Source: Alteromonadaceae bacterium 2753L.S.0a.02 (GTDB taxonomy: Bacteria; Pseudomonadota; Gammaproteobacteria; Pseudomonadales; Cellvibrionaceae). Taken from it: 64,000 nt of DNA. Shown here piece by piece: positions 26,537 through 35,517 of this stretch (position 1 is the first letter of the stretch; the number at the start of each line of letters is the position of its first letter). Position numbers and translations under genes: made by a program. The notes beneath the pieces were generated by a model. It had not been told where the DNA came from. It made no database searches and saw nothing but the letters and a program-made list of their open reading frames with translations. Where the stretch lies: assembly GCA_007827375.1 (NCBI GenBank), contig VISH01000002.1:2877001-2941000 (forward strand), read 5' to 3'.

Positions 26537-27964
26537 TTATTGCACCTGAATTTCGCGAACATCGACAAAATGCCCGGCAATTGCCGCAGCGGCCGCCATA
26601 GCGGGACTTACCAGATGAGTGCGGCCACCATAACCCTGCCGCCCTTCGAAATTGCGGTTTGAGGTTGACGCGCAATGTTCTCCAGCTTCGAGTCGGTCTG
26701 CGTTCATTGCCAAACACATCGAACATCCCGGCTCACGCCATTCAATGTTTGCTGCCGTAAATATTTTGTCGAGACCCTCAGCTTCAGCTTGCGCTTTTAC
26801 AGCGCCAGAACCGGGCACAACGATAGCTTCTTTTACCGATGCCGCTTTGGTTTTGCCATTGACTACCGCCGCCGCCGCACGAATGTCTTCAATACGTGAG
26901 TTGGTGCATGAACCAATAAACACTCGGTCAACGTGTATGTCGGCAATACGTTGCCCTGCCCTTAAGCCCATATACTCTAGCGCTCGCGTAATGCCCGCGG
27001 CTTTAACCGAGTCGTTTTCCTGCTGTGGATCTGGTATCACGCCATCGACAGGTAATACCATTTCAGGCGAGGTTCCCCAACTTACCTGCGGTTTGATGTC
27101 GGCGCCGTTCAGTTCGACCACGGCATCGAAAACAGCGTTCTCATCACTGTGGAGGTCTTGCCAGCGCAACGCGGCCTGGTTCCAATGCTCATCTTTCGGT
27201 GCAAACGCACGATTTTTGACGTATTCGAGAGTTATCTCGTCTACGGCAACCATGCCCGCGCGTGCGCCAGCCTCAATGGCCATATTACAAACTGTGAGGC
27301 GACCTTCCATGGACATAGCGCGAAACACTGGTCCCCCAAATTCAATGGCATAACCTGTGCCACCCGCGGTGCCAATTTTTCCGATAATCGCGAGCACGAC
27401 GTCTTTGGCCGTTACCCCTAGCGCTAATTCGCCATCAACACGTACCAGCATGTTTTTCATTTTCTTGGCTACGATACATTGTGTTGCCAGAACATGTTCT
27501 ACCTCACTCGTACCAATACCGAAAGCCAGCGCACCAACGGCCCCGTTAGTGGAGGTGTGGGAATCGCCGCACACTATTGTCATTCCGGGCAGACAGGCTC
27601 CTGTCTCCGGCCCGATCACATGAACGATGCCCTGACGCTGATCGTTGATCTTAAATTCCACAATTCCCAGGGCATCGCAATTGTCGTCGAGTGTTTTTAC
27701 CTGGATCTTCGAAACCGGGTCTGCGATCCCGTTCACGCCGGAAGCTCGCTCGTTGTGCGTAGTCGGCACATTATGATCGGGCGTGGCGATAACACTGTCG
27801 GTACGCCAAGGCTTGCGTCCAGCAAGACGCAATCCTTCAAAAGCTTGTGGGGAGGTCACTTCGTGCACGATGTGCCTGTCGATGTAAAGAAGCGAAGAAC
27901 CGTCATCACGCTCACACACAACGTGATCGTCCCAAATTTTGTCATAAAGTGTCCGGCCCGCCAT
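26537..27964 (-). CDS. leuC: 3-isopropylmalate dehydratase large subunit LeuC
   Basis: Aconitase-family subunit carrying the 4Fe-4S cluster; 475 residues. The three cluster cysteines are visible in VFIGSCTNSRIEDIR and EPGCSMCLAMNADR. Early landmarks are IYIDRHIVHEVTSPQAFEGL-like (LLYIDRHIVHEVTSP) and DHNVPTT. The ATG at 27964 has GAGGGG eight bases upstream and begins MAGRTLYDKIWDDHVV. It is divergent from a LysR-type regulator across 133 bases, the usual arrangement for such a regulator and its target. Confidence 0.97.
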   Translation of the reverse strand: MAGRTLYDKIWDDHVVCERDDGSSLLYIDRHIVHEVTSPQAFEGLRLAGRKPWRTDSVIATPDHNVPTTHNERASGVNGIADPVSKIQVKTLDDNCDALGIVEFKINDQRQGIVHVIGPETGACLPGMTIVCGDSHTSTNGAVGALAFGIGTSEVEHVLATQCIVAKKMKNMLVRVDGELALGVTAKDVVLAIIGKIGTAGGTGYAIEFGGPVFRAMSMEGRLTVCNMAIEAGARAGMVAVDEITLEYVKNRAFAPKDEHWNQAALRWQDLHSDENAVFDAVVELNGADIKPQVSWGTSPEMVLPVDGVIPDPQQENDSVKAAGITRALEYMGLRAGQRIADIHVDRVFIGSCTNSRIEDIRAAAAVVNGKTKAASVKEAIVVPGSGAVKAQAEAEGLDKIFTAANIEWREPGCSMCLAMNADRLEAGEHCASTSNRNFEGRQGYGGRTHLVSPAMAAAAAIAGHFVDVREIQVQ

Positions 27965-28028
27965 GAGCAATCCCCTCTGTTTAAGTTATCCAAGAGCAGC
28001 AAATTTTATCGATCGAACCAGGATAACT

Positions 28029-28052
28029 CAAATTCATTATTTTCATAATTTG
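28029..28052. promoter_or_regulatory. Possible LysR-type operator between leuC and lysR gene
   Basis: CAAATT and AATTTG arms enclose an AT-rich 12-base centre in the leuC/LysR divergent gap, about 65 bases from the leuC start and 46 from the regulator start. Position and dyad symmetry suit a LysR-family site; the sequence alone does not prove it. Confidence 0.3.
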
Positions 28053-28097
28053 CATTCCAAACTAGAATAGTTGCTAAATGTTCCTAGGGGCTTAACT

Positions 28098-28982
28098 ATG
28101 GATACCGATACGCTCAAAGCGTTTGTCACAGTGGCACAGTTCCGCTCATTTTCTTTGGCGGCAGAACAGCTCCACCTCACTCAACCGGCGGTGAGCAAAC
28201 GCATTTCGGCGCTGGAAAACCATCTAAATCACACCTTATTCGATCGCCTCGGACGAGAGGTGCGCCTGACCGAAGCCGGGGAACTTCTGTTGCCCCAAGC
28301 GAATTTAATCCTCCAGTCTGTGGCGGAAGCTGAACGTCGTATTCGCGAGCTCAGTGGTGAGATCTCCGGAGTGCTGCGCGTCGCGACCAGTCATCACATT
28401 GGTCTACACCATCTGCCCCCGGTACTTCGCCAGTTTGCGCTTTGCCACCCAGACGTGAACCTGCAATTCGAATTTCTAGATTCCGAAAAAGCCCACGAAA
28501 AAGTACTTAGAGGAGATTGCGAATTGGCGGTTGTAACTCTCGCACCTCTGGCTGCGCCTCAATTGCTGGATCGCGAGATCTGGACAGACCCTTTAGATTT
28601 TTTTGTGTCTCCGGATCATGAGCTCGCCCGATGTTCGCACGTGACACTCGAGTTATTAAGCGGCGTCGACGCCCTGCTTCCCGACCTGACAACCTTTACC
28701 GGACGCATTGTTAAACAATGTTTTGATGACGCCGGATTACAACTCGCCCTGAACATGACCACCAACTATCTCGAAACCATCAAAGTAATGGTTTCTGTCG
28801 GCTTGGGGTGGAGCCTTTTACCCCGATCCATGAAAGATATCACCCTTCATACCTTGCAAGTGCCGGGCATAAATTTGCATCGCAAGCTCGGTGTAGTGAT
28901 CCACAACAAGCGTTCGCTCAGCAACGCTGCGCAAGCTTTTTACGATCTTTTATGTGACACAGGGGTCGATTCTGCTGCCTAG
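28098..28982 (+). CDS. LysR-family transcriptional regulator
   Basis: A 294-residue regulator. The N-terminal winged helix (residues 1-60) shows LKAFVTVAQFRSFSLAAEQL and LTQPAVSKRISALE; the rest is a periplasmic-binding-like effector domain. AGGGG seven bases before the ATG at 28098 fixes the start, nine codons inside the longest frame. It is divergent from leuC, and a LysR gene next to leuC is also found in Pseudomonas. Control of leuCDB, autoregulation and the ligand are inference. Confidence 0.92.
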   Translation: MDTDTLKAFVTVAQFRSFSLAAEQLHLTQPAVSKRISALENHLNHTLFDRLGREVRLTEAGELLLPQANLILQSVAEAERRIRELSGEISGVLRVATSHHIGLHHLPPVLRQFALCHPDVNLQFEFLDSEKAHEKVLRGDCELAVVTLAPLAAPQLLDREIWTDPLDFFVSPDHELARCSHVTLELLSGVDALLPDLTTFTGRIVKQCFDDAGLQLALNMTTNYLETIKVMVSVGLGWSLLPRSMKDITLHTLQVPGINLHRKLGVVIHNKRSLSNAAQAFYDLLCDTGVDSAA

Positions 28983-29075
28983 ATCGGGAATGGCAGAGAT
29001 TGTTTGCTATAACCTGTAGTGACCATAACAAAGTTGTGAAACGCAACGAATCTCAACGAAGAAACGGGTAACACT

Positions 29076-29855
29076 ATGCAAAACGTGCTTAACAACAATT
29101 ATTTGCGAGCGGCCTGCCTGACTGCAGTACTGCTGCCAGGCGTCGCATCGGCAGATACTGTATTGGGTGTATACGGCGGAATCGGCGTATGGACTACGAG
29201 TATCGACGGCTCAATCGGGGTGGACGACATTCCAATCACTACTGAGGAATTGGGAATTAAAGACGAAAATGCCAACTTCTTTTATATTGCCTTGGAGCAC
29301 CCAATTCCTGTAATTCCCAATATTCGCATTGCTAGGGCCACTGTCAAGAACACCGGCTCTGCTCTGGTTGAACGGGAATTTACCTGGGATAACATCACCT
29401 TCCCCGCCAATGCCCAAACTGACACCACAATCGACCTCACGCAAACTGATGTAACACTCTATTACGAAATTTTAGACAACTGGGTGAGCTTCGATGTCGG
29501 TCTTAACGCGAAAGTCATTGATGGCTTTGCCAGCGTATTGTCGCAACCGGAGGGCCAGGAAGCCATTTACGAGGAATTTGAACTGAAGGGTGCGGTGCCC
29601 ATGCTCTATGGCATGGCGCGATTCGACTTGCCGCTTTCGGGGCTGTTTATAGGTGCCCGTGCTAACTATGTCGGCTACGATAACAGCATGCTTTCCGATT
29701 TTGATGTTCAGATCGGTTATCTATTTGAGAGTGTTCTCGATGTCGGTGCTGAACTGGGGTACCGACAATTCAAATTAAAACTCGATGAATTTGATGACGC
29801 CAATCTCGATATTACTTACGACGGGCCCTATCTAAACCTTGCCGTGCATTTTTAG
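29076..29855 (+). CDS. Outer-membrane beta-barrel protein (TIGR04219-like)
   Basis: A 259-residue exported protein. The signal peptide ends near residue 26 (VLLPGVASA-DTVLGVYGGI). The mature part has alternating hydrophobic beta strands of a small outer-membrane barrel, finishing YDGPYLNLAVHF with a C-terminal aromatic residue, as barrel proteins need for BAM insertion. It resembles the TIGR04219 family found in marine gammaproteobacteria, whose function is unknown. It stands alone between the LysR gene and a shared terminator. Confidence 0.82.
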   Translation: MQNVLNNNYLRAACLTAVLLPGVASADTVLGVYGGIGVWTTSIDGSIGVDDIPITTEELGIKDENANFFYIALEHPIPVIPNIRIARATVKNTGSALVEREFTWDNITFPANAQTDTTIDLTQTDVTLYYEILDNWVSFDVGLNAKVIDGFASVLSQPEGQEAIYEEFELKGAVPMLYGMARFDLPLSGLFIGARANYVGYDNSMLSDFDVQIGYLFESVLDVGAELGYRQFKLKLDEFDDANLDITYDGPYLNLAVHF

Positions 29856-29862
29856 TCATAAT

Positions 29863-29900
29863 AAAAAAGCGCATCTGAAGCAACAGATGCGCTTTTTATT
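29863..29900. terminator. Bidirectional terminator
   Basis: GCGCATCTG and CAGATGCGC form a perfect 9-bp stem with a six-base loop, with an A-run before and a T-run after. It can end both the barrel gene (plus) and the cysteine-rich protein gene (minus), which converge here. Confidence 0.9.
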
Positions 29901-29918
29901 TGTCTTGCGAAGCTTCGT

Positions 29919-30902
29919 TTAATTACCGACGGTTTGCACACTCTCTTCGTCTTTACGCTCTTCCGCTGCGATTAACAACTGATGCATATCGTCCTTACCG
30001 GACAATTCCTGAGCCTGCGCCAGGGCTTGTAAGACGTTATCTTCATTGGCCTCCAAAGCCCAGTAGTAGGTGGCGCGATGCAAACGTGAACTGGCCTGAT
30101 AACTGTAGAAAGTCACATGACTTGCAGGGGCACCCGATTCTGTTTTGTGTTGCATCACCACTTTGGCAACATCGGCAGCCACTGACCAGGTTTTCGCGGC
30201 CCGTTTGAATTTGCCCGTGTGGCCGAACCCGGTGGCGGCCATTTCATACGCCTTACCTGATAGGCGTATGACTCGGAATGCAATTACACGATAAGCTTGC
30301 TTAGCCTGCGGGCTGGCTTCTTTGAGGTACATATCCCACACCAGATCGCCATATTCCCGCCAGATTTCGGCGAGCGGCTCTGAGGATTTAGCGAATTCAT
30401 TCCACGTGGATCTCGCTTCGCCTTCGTCCTCATAAACCAGCCAACTGGACGATACCCGTATTTGCTGCTGGTAAAGTTGGTCGAGTGTTTCGTCCATTTT
30501 TTTAAGGATGTTGATACTTTCGGCAAACCACAACGATGAGACTTTGTTTCGCAACAGCGAAATTTCGCTGTCCATGGCACGAAACTGTTTTACGAGGTTT
30601 TGTTGTGCCTCAGGAATAATATCTTTACTCAGGACTGGAGATTCTGCCGCTTTCAACGCCAGAGGCAAAGGAGTAGCCCCTGGACCGTGTAGGGAACAAT
30701 ACTCATTGGGAACATTGTTATTCGCCACACAGCTTTTCTTGATACGCAATTCGTGTGCGTAACAATAATCTTGCCATGCCTCTCGAGGCAGGCTGGTACA
30801 ATCACAATTAACTGCAGGGCAACTTTGTTGGTCTGCGACAGCCTGCAAAGTTGTACCTAGCAAGCCAGCGACTACCAACACAATCAGAGTGTTTCGCATC
30901 AT
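29919..30902 (-). CDS. Secreted cysteine-rich protein of unknown function
   Basis: I do not recognise this family. The frame reaches 30995, but a clear signal peptide begins at the ATG at 30902 (MMRNTLIVLVVAGLLGTTLQ, cleavage after AVA), giving 327 residues. Right after the signal come six cysteines within about 45 residues (SCPAVNCDC, DYCY, KSC, EYC), suggesting a disulfide-bonded head. The remaining 240 residues are largely helical and contain AYRVIAFRVIRLSGKAYEMA and AAKTWSVAADVAKVV, which look repeat-like or TPR-like. It converges on the barrel gene. A periplasmic or surface location is likely; no catalytic motif is seen. Confidence 0.7.
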   Translation of the reverse strand: MMRNTLIVLVVAGLLGTTLQAVADQQSCPAVNCDCTSLPREAWQDYCYAHELRIKKSCVANNNVPNEYCSLHGPGATPLPLALKAAESPVLSKDIIPEAQQNLVKQFRAMDSEISLLRNKVSSLWFAESINILKKMDETLDQLYQQQIRVSSSWLVYEDEGEARSTWNEFAKSSEPLAEIWREYGDLVWDMYLKEASPQAKQAYRVIAFRVIRLSGKAYEMAATGFGHTGKFKRAAKTWSVAADVAKVVMQHKTESGAPASHVTFYSYQASSRLHRATYYWALEANEDNVLQALAQAQELSGKDDMHQLLIAAEERKDEESVQTVGN

Positions 30903-31137
30903 AAATTTCAAGTGTGTCTCGTTTCTGCACTGCCTCTCGATCCCTGCGAGTTTGAACAGGCTATGACAGCAACCAGCCCGTTGTATTAAAGGCATATCTA
31001 CCGTGTTTTTTATAACGTTTAAAAATCAGTTTGGCACGCATTATTGTAGTGTATTCATACTTTTCAACAAGAGGTATGGCGCGCAAATTCATACTATGTG
31101 AGACAAATCAACCTATCCGACCCATAACTAAGAATGA

Positions 31138-32298
31138 TCAAGAAATAACACAAGGCTGCTTATCAAAGAATTGATACCGCTCGGCTGTCAGCTGAAAAAT
31201 CAGCAATGCAGCCAGGGTTACCAATAACGAAAGTAAGAAAGCTGCTTCGGCGGATATCTGCCACAAAATGCCGCTGAGATAAGCACCAATAGCATTTCCG
31301 CCACCAAAGCACAACGCACTGTACAGCGCCTGCCCCTGTCCTTGAGACTTGCGACCAAAGCGCACCCGTACAAATTCCACAGACAGCGCATGCGCGGCCC
31401 CAAATGAAAATGCATGAATCAACTGCGCCAGAACTAAAAGTACGAGCCAGTCCGCGAGCCAGCCAATTACCGCCCAGCGAAGTGCCGTTATCCCCAAGGT
31501 AAATAGCAGTAAATGCTCCGCGCTAAAACGCCGCAGCAGTAGGGGCATTTTAAGAAACAGCACAATCTCTGCTATTACGCCGATCGCCCACATCACACCA
31601 ATGAGTGTTCGGGAATACTCCAGAGATTCCAAATAAATACTGTAGAAGGTGTAATACACCCCATGGCTAACCTGCAACAACACCATGACCGCGAAAAAAA
31701 TAATAACGATGGGAGCTCTAAGTACTTTTAAGAAATTCCCAGGCGAACCCGACTTGCGACTGCGCTTTTCTCGTGGCAACGTAAGGGTAGAGAGAAATAT
31801 GCCGAGCAGGAAAATAAAAATGACAAGCGGCAGATGAGTTACGCTCACTGCGTCAAACAACAAACCTAAACCAACTACCGCAACGATAAATCCGATTGAC
31901 CCCCACAACCGGATACGGCTGTAGTCGTGCGCCTGGTCTCCCAAATGATTTAAAGTAACTACTTCAAATTGCGAAAGTATTGCATTCCAAAAAAAACTAA
32001 ATACCGTTATAAAAAATGCTAACCACAGCAAATTGTTGCTGATAAATACCCCACAAAAAAATACGCAGGCACCCAGTGCACCCAGCTGGATAATGGTCAG
32101 ACGACGTCCGCTAAAGTCGGCCAAAACGCCCCATATGTTGGGCGCAGCTATTTTTGTAATCATTGGGATTGCGCTAAGCAGGCCAATCTCGGCGGGCGAA
32201 AATGCAACGCTCTCCAAATACAATCCCCAGTACGGAGAGATTGCTCCGACAACAGCGAAGTAAAAGAAGTAAACGGACGATAAACGCCAATAAGGCAT
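31138..32298 (-). CDS. MFS transporter, HcaT-like
   Basis: A 386-residue transporter with 12 predicted helices of the MFS_1-like group that includes HcaT (3-phenylpropionate permease) and nucleoside transporters. The opening MPYWRLSSVYFFYFAVVGAI and the ISPYWGLYLES and NIWGVLADFSGRR motifs fit this group. The substrate is unknown. It begins 17 bases after aroC and so is probably co-transcribed with prmB and aroC. A link to aromatic acids is tempting but rests only on position. Confidence 0.85.
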   Translation of the reverse strand: MPYWRLSSVYFFYFAVVGAISPYWGLYLESVAFSPAEIGLLSAIPMITKIAAPNIWGVLADFSGRRLTIIQLGALGACVFFCGVFISNNLLWLAFFITVFSFFWNAILSQFEVVTLNHLGDQAHDYSRIRLWGSIGFIVAVVGLGLLFDAVSVTHLPLVIFIFLLGIFLSTLTLPREKRSRKSGSPGNFLKVLRAPIVIIFFAVMVLLQVSHGVYYTFYSIYLESLEYSRTLIGVMWAIGVIAEIVLFLKMPLLLRRFSAEHLLLFTLGITALRWAVIGWLADWLVLLVLAQLIHAFSFGAAHALSVEFVRVRFGRKSQGQGQALYSALCFGGGNAIGAYLSGILWQISAEAAFLLSLLVTLAALLIFQLTAERYQFFDKQPCVIS

Positions 32299-32315
32299 GC
32301 GTCGAAAGCCGTGAG

Positions 32316-33404
32316 TTAACCGGGAATGGTAAACGACTCGGGAACCTGCGCATTCTGCCCGCGATGGCGCAGAGCATGATCGAGAATAACAAGCGCCATC
32401 ATCGCTTCTGCGATAGGAGTTGCACGAATACCTACGCAGGGATCGTGGCGGCCAGTGGTAACCACTTCGATAGGCTTACCAGAGACATCAACGCTTCTGC
32501 CGGCGATCCGCAAACTGGATGTCGGTTTAAGAGCCAGGTGAGCGACAACTTCCTGACCGGTAGAAATGCCTCCCAAAACCCCACCGGCGTTGTTAGAGAG
32601 AAATCCGTCTGGAGTAATTTCATCGCGATGCTCTGTGCCTTTTTGAGTAACGCTCGCGAAGCCCGCTCCAATTTCAACCCCCTTAACAGCGTTGATGCTC
32701 ATCAGCGCGTGGGCCAGATCCGCGTCGAGACGATCGAATATGGGTTCTCCAAGACCGGCGATCATATTACTGGCGACTACGGTTATTTTCGCTCCGACTG
32801 AATTGCCCTCTTTATTCAGTGCCTGCATATAGGCTTCCATCTCGGCGACTTTGTCAGCGTCGGGGCAGAAAAACGGGTTTTGATGAACCTGGTCCCAATC
32901 AACTTTTTCCACAGCAATCGGGCCGAGCTGTGACAGATAGCCCTTTATTTGGATACCCCAGAGTTCGCCCAACACCTGTTTCGCAAGTGCTCCAGCCGCC
33001 ACGCGCATTGCCGTTTCTCGCGCCGAGGAGCGACCACCACCGCGATAATCCCGTATGCCGTACTTTTTAAAATAGGTGTAATCTGCATGCGCCGGGCGAA
33101 ACTGATCTTTGATATTGGAGTAGTCTTTTGAACGCTGATCGGTATTTTCGATGAGCATTCCTATGGGCGTGCCGGTGGTTTTTCCCTCAAAAACGCCCGA
33201 GAGAATTTTTACCTGATCGTCTTCACGTCGCTGTGTGGTATAGCGGGACTGACCGGGTTTGCGGCGGTCGAGATCGCGTTGAATGTCTGCTTCGCTTATT
33301 GCAATCCCCGGTGGGCAACCATCAACAATACAGCCGAGCGCGAGTCCGTGGCTCTCGCCGAATGAAGTGACTGTGAAAAGTTTGCCAAAAGTGTTGCCCG
33401 ACAT
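32316..33404 (-). CDS. aroC: Chorismate synthase AroC
   Basis: Last step of the shikimate pathway: EPSP to chorismate using reduced FMN. 362 residues. The family signatures are present: GESHGLALGCIVDGCPPG near the N-terminus, YRGGGRSSARETAMRVAAGA in the middle, and RHDPCVGIRATPIAEAM near the end. It lies 52 bases after prmB and just ahead of the MFS gene; prmB-aroC is a common gammaproteobacterial pair. Confidence 0.98.
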   Translation of the reverse strand: MSGNTFGKLFTVTSFGESHGLALGCIVDGCPPGIAISEADIQRDLDRRKPGQSRYTTQRREDDQVKILSGVFEGKTTGTPIGMLIENTDQRSKDYSNIKDQFRPAHADYTYFKKYGIRDYRGGGRSSARETAMRVAAGALAKQVLGELWGIQIKGYLSQLGPIAVEKVDWDQVHQNPFFCPDADKVAEMEAYMQALNKEGNSVGAKITVVASNMIAGLGEPIFDRLDADLAHALMSINAVKGVEIGAGFASVTQKGTEHRDEITPDGFLSNNAGGVLGGISTGQEVVAHLALKPTSSLRIAGRSVDVSGKPIEVVTTGRHDPCVGIRATPIAEAMMALVILDHALRHRGQNAQVPESFTIPG

Positions 33405-33456
33405 AATGAAATGTTCGCTCTATCGTTAAATTACTGAGAAATCTATAAATTTAGAA

Positions 33457-34359
33457 TTAAAAGTACTCGTGCAGTTGTTCCGCAGTGATCATAAATACAC
33501 CGTGACCACCGTGTTCAAATTCAACCCACATAAAAGGCACTTGTGGATAAGCAGCTTCAAGCGCTTCCCAACTGTTACCGACCTCCACGATTAGCAAACC
33601 GTTTTTATTGAGGTGTTTGCCTGCCTGCTGCAATAACCTCCTCACAATTGCCAGGCCATCATCACCGGCCGCGAGACCTATTACAGGCTCAGCACGGTAT
33701 TCATCTGGCATTGATGCGAGGTCACGGACATCGACATAGGGTGGATTGGAAATAATGACATCGTAGCGTCGCCCAATAAAATGGGGAGCTTCAAAAACAT
33801 CGGATTCAATGGCAGTTACCTGCGCCTGTAATGCGTGGGCCTCGATATTTCGCGAGGCCACAGCGAGCGCCTTTTTGGAAACATCGCTTACATCAACCTG
33901 ACACTCTGGAAACACATGCGCACACAAGATACCGATACAGCCGCTGCCCGTGCATAAGTCCAGTGCCGATACCGGTGCTTCCTGCAACCAGGGGTGCAAA
34001 TGGTTGAGCAGCAGCTCGGCAATGGGCGAGCGCGGCACCAACACATTCTCATTAACGATAAATTTTAAACCGCCAAACCAGGCCTCTCCGGTGAGATAGG
34101 CTGCCGGTAGTTTTTCTTTGATGCGTCGCCCAATCAGCTGATAAACACGTTTCTTTTCATCGACAGTCAAGCGAGTGTCGTAAATCGACTCAAGTCGCTG
34201 CCATGGCTGAGAAATGGCCCAAAGCACCAATACAGCGCACTCATCCCATGGGTTATCGGTGCCATGACCGAAATACAATCCGGCACGGGCAAATCGGCTA
34301 GACCCCCAACGAATCCAGTCTTTGACAGTCACCAGTTCTGTTTTGAGTTCTTCTAACAT
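33457..34359 (-). CDS. prmB: Ribosomal protein uL3 glutamine methyltransferase PrmB
   Basis: SAM-dependent N5-glutamine methyltransferase for ribosomal protein L3. 300 residues. The SAM-binding motif is LDLCTGSGCIGILCAHVFP and the substrate-glutamine motif is NPPY in VIISNPPYVDVRDL. The N-terminal helical part (ELKTELVTVKDWIRWGSSRF) is typical of PrmB rather than of PrmC, and adjacency to aroC supports the same choice. Divergent from folE. Confidence 0.94.
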   Translation of the reverse strand: MLEELKTELVTVKDWIRWGSSRFARAGLYFGHGTDNPWDECAVLVLWAISQPWQRLESIYDTRLTVDEKKRVYQLIGRRIKEKLPAAYLTGEAWFGGLKFIVNENVLVPRSPIAELLLNHLHPWLQEAPVSALDLCTGSGCIGILCAHVFPECQVDVSDVSKKALAVASRNIEAHALQAQVTAIESDVFEAPHFIGRRYDVIISNPPYVDVRDLASMPDEYRAEPVIGLAAGDDGLAIVRRLLQQAGKHLNKNGLLIVEVGNSWEALEAAYPQVPFMWVEFEHGGHGVFMITAEQLHEYF

Positions 34360-34533
34360 AACCTAACGCGAAGCTAAAAGGGCCGCTATTCTAGCCTGAA
34401 TGGGCGGCGAGTTCACACAGTAAATAGTACTGTGGTTATAAGATCAACGCGACGGCAGCGAAAAGTGTCATGCTGCTGTAATATAGCCGCAATCTACCTT
34501 CGGGCGGACTTTATTATTTTGTAAGGACTCAGT

Positions 34534-35088
34534 ATGAAACATCAATCTGCGGATCTGTTCGCAAAACTCATTGAATCCACCGGTGAAGATATCACCCGCC
34601 CCGGTCTATTGGACACTCCACAGCGCGCGGCCGCAGCTTTTGAATTTCTAACCAGTGGATACAAGCAAAGCACCGAAGAAGTGGTGAATGATGCTCTGTT
34701 CCCCTCCGATTCCAACGACATGATTGTGGTGCGAGACATCGAATTGTTCTCTATGTGCGAGCACCACATGCTGCCATTTATCGGTAAAGCGCACGTGGGC
34801 TACATCCCCACCGGCAAAGTGCTGGGTCTTTCAAAGGTCGCGCGTATTATTGATATGTTTGCGCGACGCCTGCAGATTCAAGAACAATTAACCCATCAGG
34901 TCGCCAGTACGATTGCCGAGGTGACCGGTGCCGAAGGTGTGGGTGTGATCGTCGAAGCCAGACACTTGTGTATGATGATGCGAGGTGTGGAAAAACAAAA
35001 TTCCACCATGAAAACATCGGCAATGCTGGGCACCTTCCGTAAAAACCTGAGTACCCGCAACGAATTTCTGGCGCTGTTGGCTAATTGA
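34534..35088 (+). CDS. folE: GTP cyclohydrolase I FolE
   Basis: Converts GTP to dihydroneopterin triphosphate, the entry to folate. 184 residues, the bacterial type I length. Zinc-binding residues are visible in FSMCEHHMLPFIGKAHVGYI and in EARHLCMMMRGV; ALYP-like sequence is replaced here by DALFPS. It is divergent from prmB over 174 bases, which should hold its promoter, and converges within eight bases on the PilZ-like gene. Confidence 0.97.
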   Translation: MKHQSADLFAKLIESTGEDITRPGLLDTPQRAAAAFEFLTSGYKQSTEEVVNDALFPSDSNDMIVVRDIELFSMCEHHMLPFIGKAHVGYIPTGKVLGLSKVARIIDMFARRLQIQEQLTHQVASTIAEVTGAEGVGVIVEARHLCMMMRGVEKQNSTMKTSAMLGTFRKNLSTRNEFLALLAN

Positions 35089-35096
35089 ATGCCAGG

Positions 35097-35456
35097 CTAT
35101 TTTCGTAACTGGAATTCTTTCGAATTGGCGAATGTTTGCAAGATATTATTGTAGGTGTGCATGTCGTCATTGGAAATATAGGTGGTACGCAGCTCAAGCA
35201 CCGCACCCGCATTGTTTGACAACACCCGACAGTAAACGACACTGGTCTTGGCACGCAGGCGTTGCGTGGCGCCTCGGTATTTTACGTACAGTTCGATATT
35301 GGCGTTAGACCCCAGAGGCAACGCCTGTTCGAATTCAACTATAAAACCGTGTTGCGAAGCTGCTGATACGCGGGCTTCTCTGATTTGACGATCGGGGGTC
35401 ATTACCCGCGACTTCCAGAACACCATGTAGTGCGGGCCTTCGAGTCTATCGCTCAC
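35097..35456 (-). CDS. PilZ-like domain protein
   Basis: A 119-residue soluble protein that looks like a single PilZ domain, possibly a c-di-GMP receptor. RQIREARVSAASQHGFIVEF occupies the position of the PilZ RxxxR motif and the following beta strand, and LPLGSNANIELYVKYRG resembles the next conserved region. The second signature (D/N-x-S-x-x-G) is degenerate (SAASQHG), so c-di-GMP binding is doubtful. It is monocistronic by position, converging on folE. Confidence 0.65.
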   Translation of the reverse strand: MSDRLEGPHYMVFWKSRVMTPDRQIREARVSAASQHGFIVEFEQALPLGSNANIELYVKYRGATQRLRAKTSVVYCRVLSNNAGAVLELRTTYISNDDMHTYNNILQTFANSKEFQLRK

Positions 35457-35517
35457 ATTGTATCCTTGTTGCTAATTCGCGATAGTTTAAGTTTAGACAG
35501 GAAACGCCATCGCGCTG

